A DNA stretch of 64,000 bases, from positions 5,523-69,522 of the forward strand of contig VSNQ01000007.1 of the NCBI GenBank assembly GCA_009774395.1. Reading direction: 5' to 3'. Source of the stretch: Lachnospiraceae bacterium. GTDB taxonomy: Bacteria > Bacillota > Clostridia > Lachnospirales > Lachnospiraceae. Shown here piece by piece: positions 63,959 through 64,000 of this stretch (position 1 is the first letter of the stretch; every line of letters starts with the position of its first letter). The notes under the pieces are model-generated. The model searched no databases. It worked only from the letters and a program-made list of their open reading frames with translations, and was not told where the DNA came from. Position numbers and translations under genes: made by a program.

Positions 63959-64000
63959 GTATTATTTTTGTTATTTCTGTAATATTATGTTAATTTTTTA

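Overview
The window is low-GC Firmicutes DNA and most likely comes from a motile anaerobic member of the Lachnospiraceae. Three things point there: a flagellar operon in clostridial order (flgB-flgC-fliE-fliF-fliG-fliH-fliI-fliJ-MotE-like-fliK-flgD-TIGR02530 protein-flgE), a 449-residue CoA-transferase of the butyryl-CoA:acetate/4-hydroxybutyrate type, and strong AGGAGG-type ribosome sites in front of most genes. The genus is not fixed by what I can see.

Region 1 (1-14363, minus strand) is the most interesting part. It reads as one operon of ten genes behind a perfect 10-bp inverted-repeat operator. The order is: WYL-domain regulator, small Cys-cluster protein, TerB-like protein, HNH-like/glycine-zipper protein, glycine-zipper membrane protein, a dynamin-like protein with two GTPase domains, a dynamin-like protein with one GTPase domain and a coiled-coil stalk, a tail-anchored coiled-coil protein, a small protein, and a HerA/FtsK-like ATPase with a long Ser/Thr/Gly-rich insert that runs off the left edge. 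The content (WYL control, membrane-remodelling GTPases, possible nuclease, DNA-pumping ATPase, TerB) suggests a membrane-associated conflict or stress system. I do not recognise it as a named system.

Region 2 (14.4-32.6 kb) is a mosaic: two XRE regulators, a VanZ-like protein, the remains of a toxin-antitoxin pair, enolase and phosphoglycerate mutase, a heterodimeric ABC exporter behind a leader peptide and terminator (bmrB-bmrCD-like layout), the CoA-transferase, a serine hydrolase, a hybrid histidine kinase, a CmpB-like membrane protein, an SRAP protein and thiamine pyrophosphokinase.

Region 3 (32.6-50.6 kb) holds a chemoreceptor paired with a solute-binding lipoprotein, an AI-2E-type exporter, a 7TM-GGDEF diguanylate cyclase, a FliD-like small protein, a flavin reductase-rubredoxin fusion, a flotillin, a MATE exporter, an HAD phosphatase, a three-domain RNA-repair protein (kinase, phosphatase, ligase) and two tandem Uma2-type nuclease-fold proteins.

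Region 4 (51.1-64.0 kb) is the flagellar basal-body/hook operon, driven from a sigma-A-type promoter at the right edge and ended by a terminator just after flgE.

The gaps between genes are rich in short non-coding mobile or palindromic elements. I could separate at least five families by comparing copies within the window. One is a 136-bp MITE with 8-bp target duplications at two sites, one of whose copies is inserted inside a second MITE family. All coordinates and similarities were read by eye; no database search or folding program was run.
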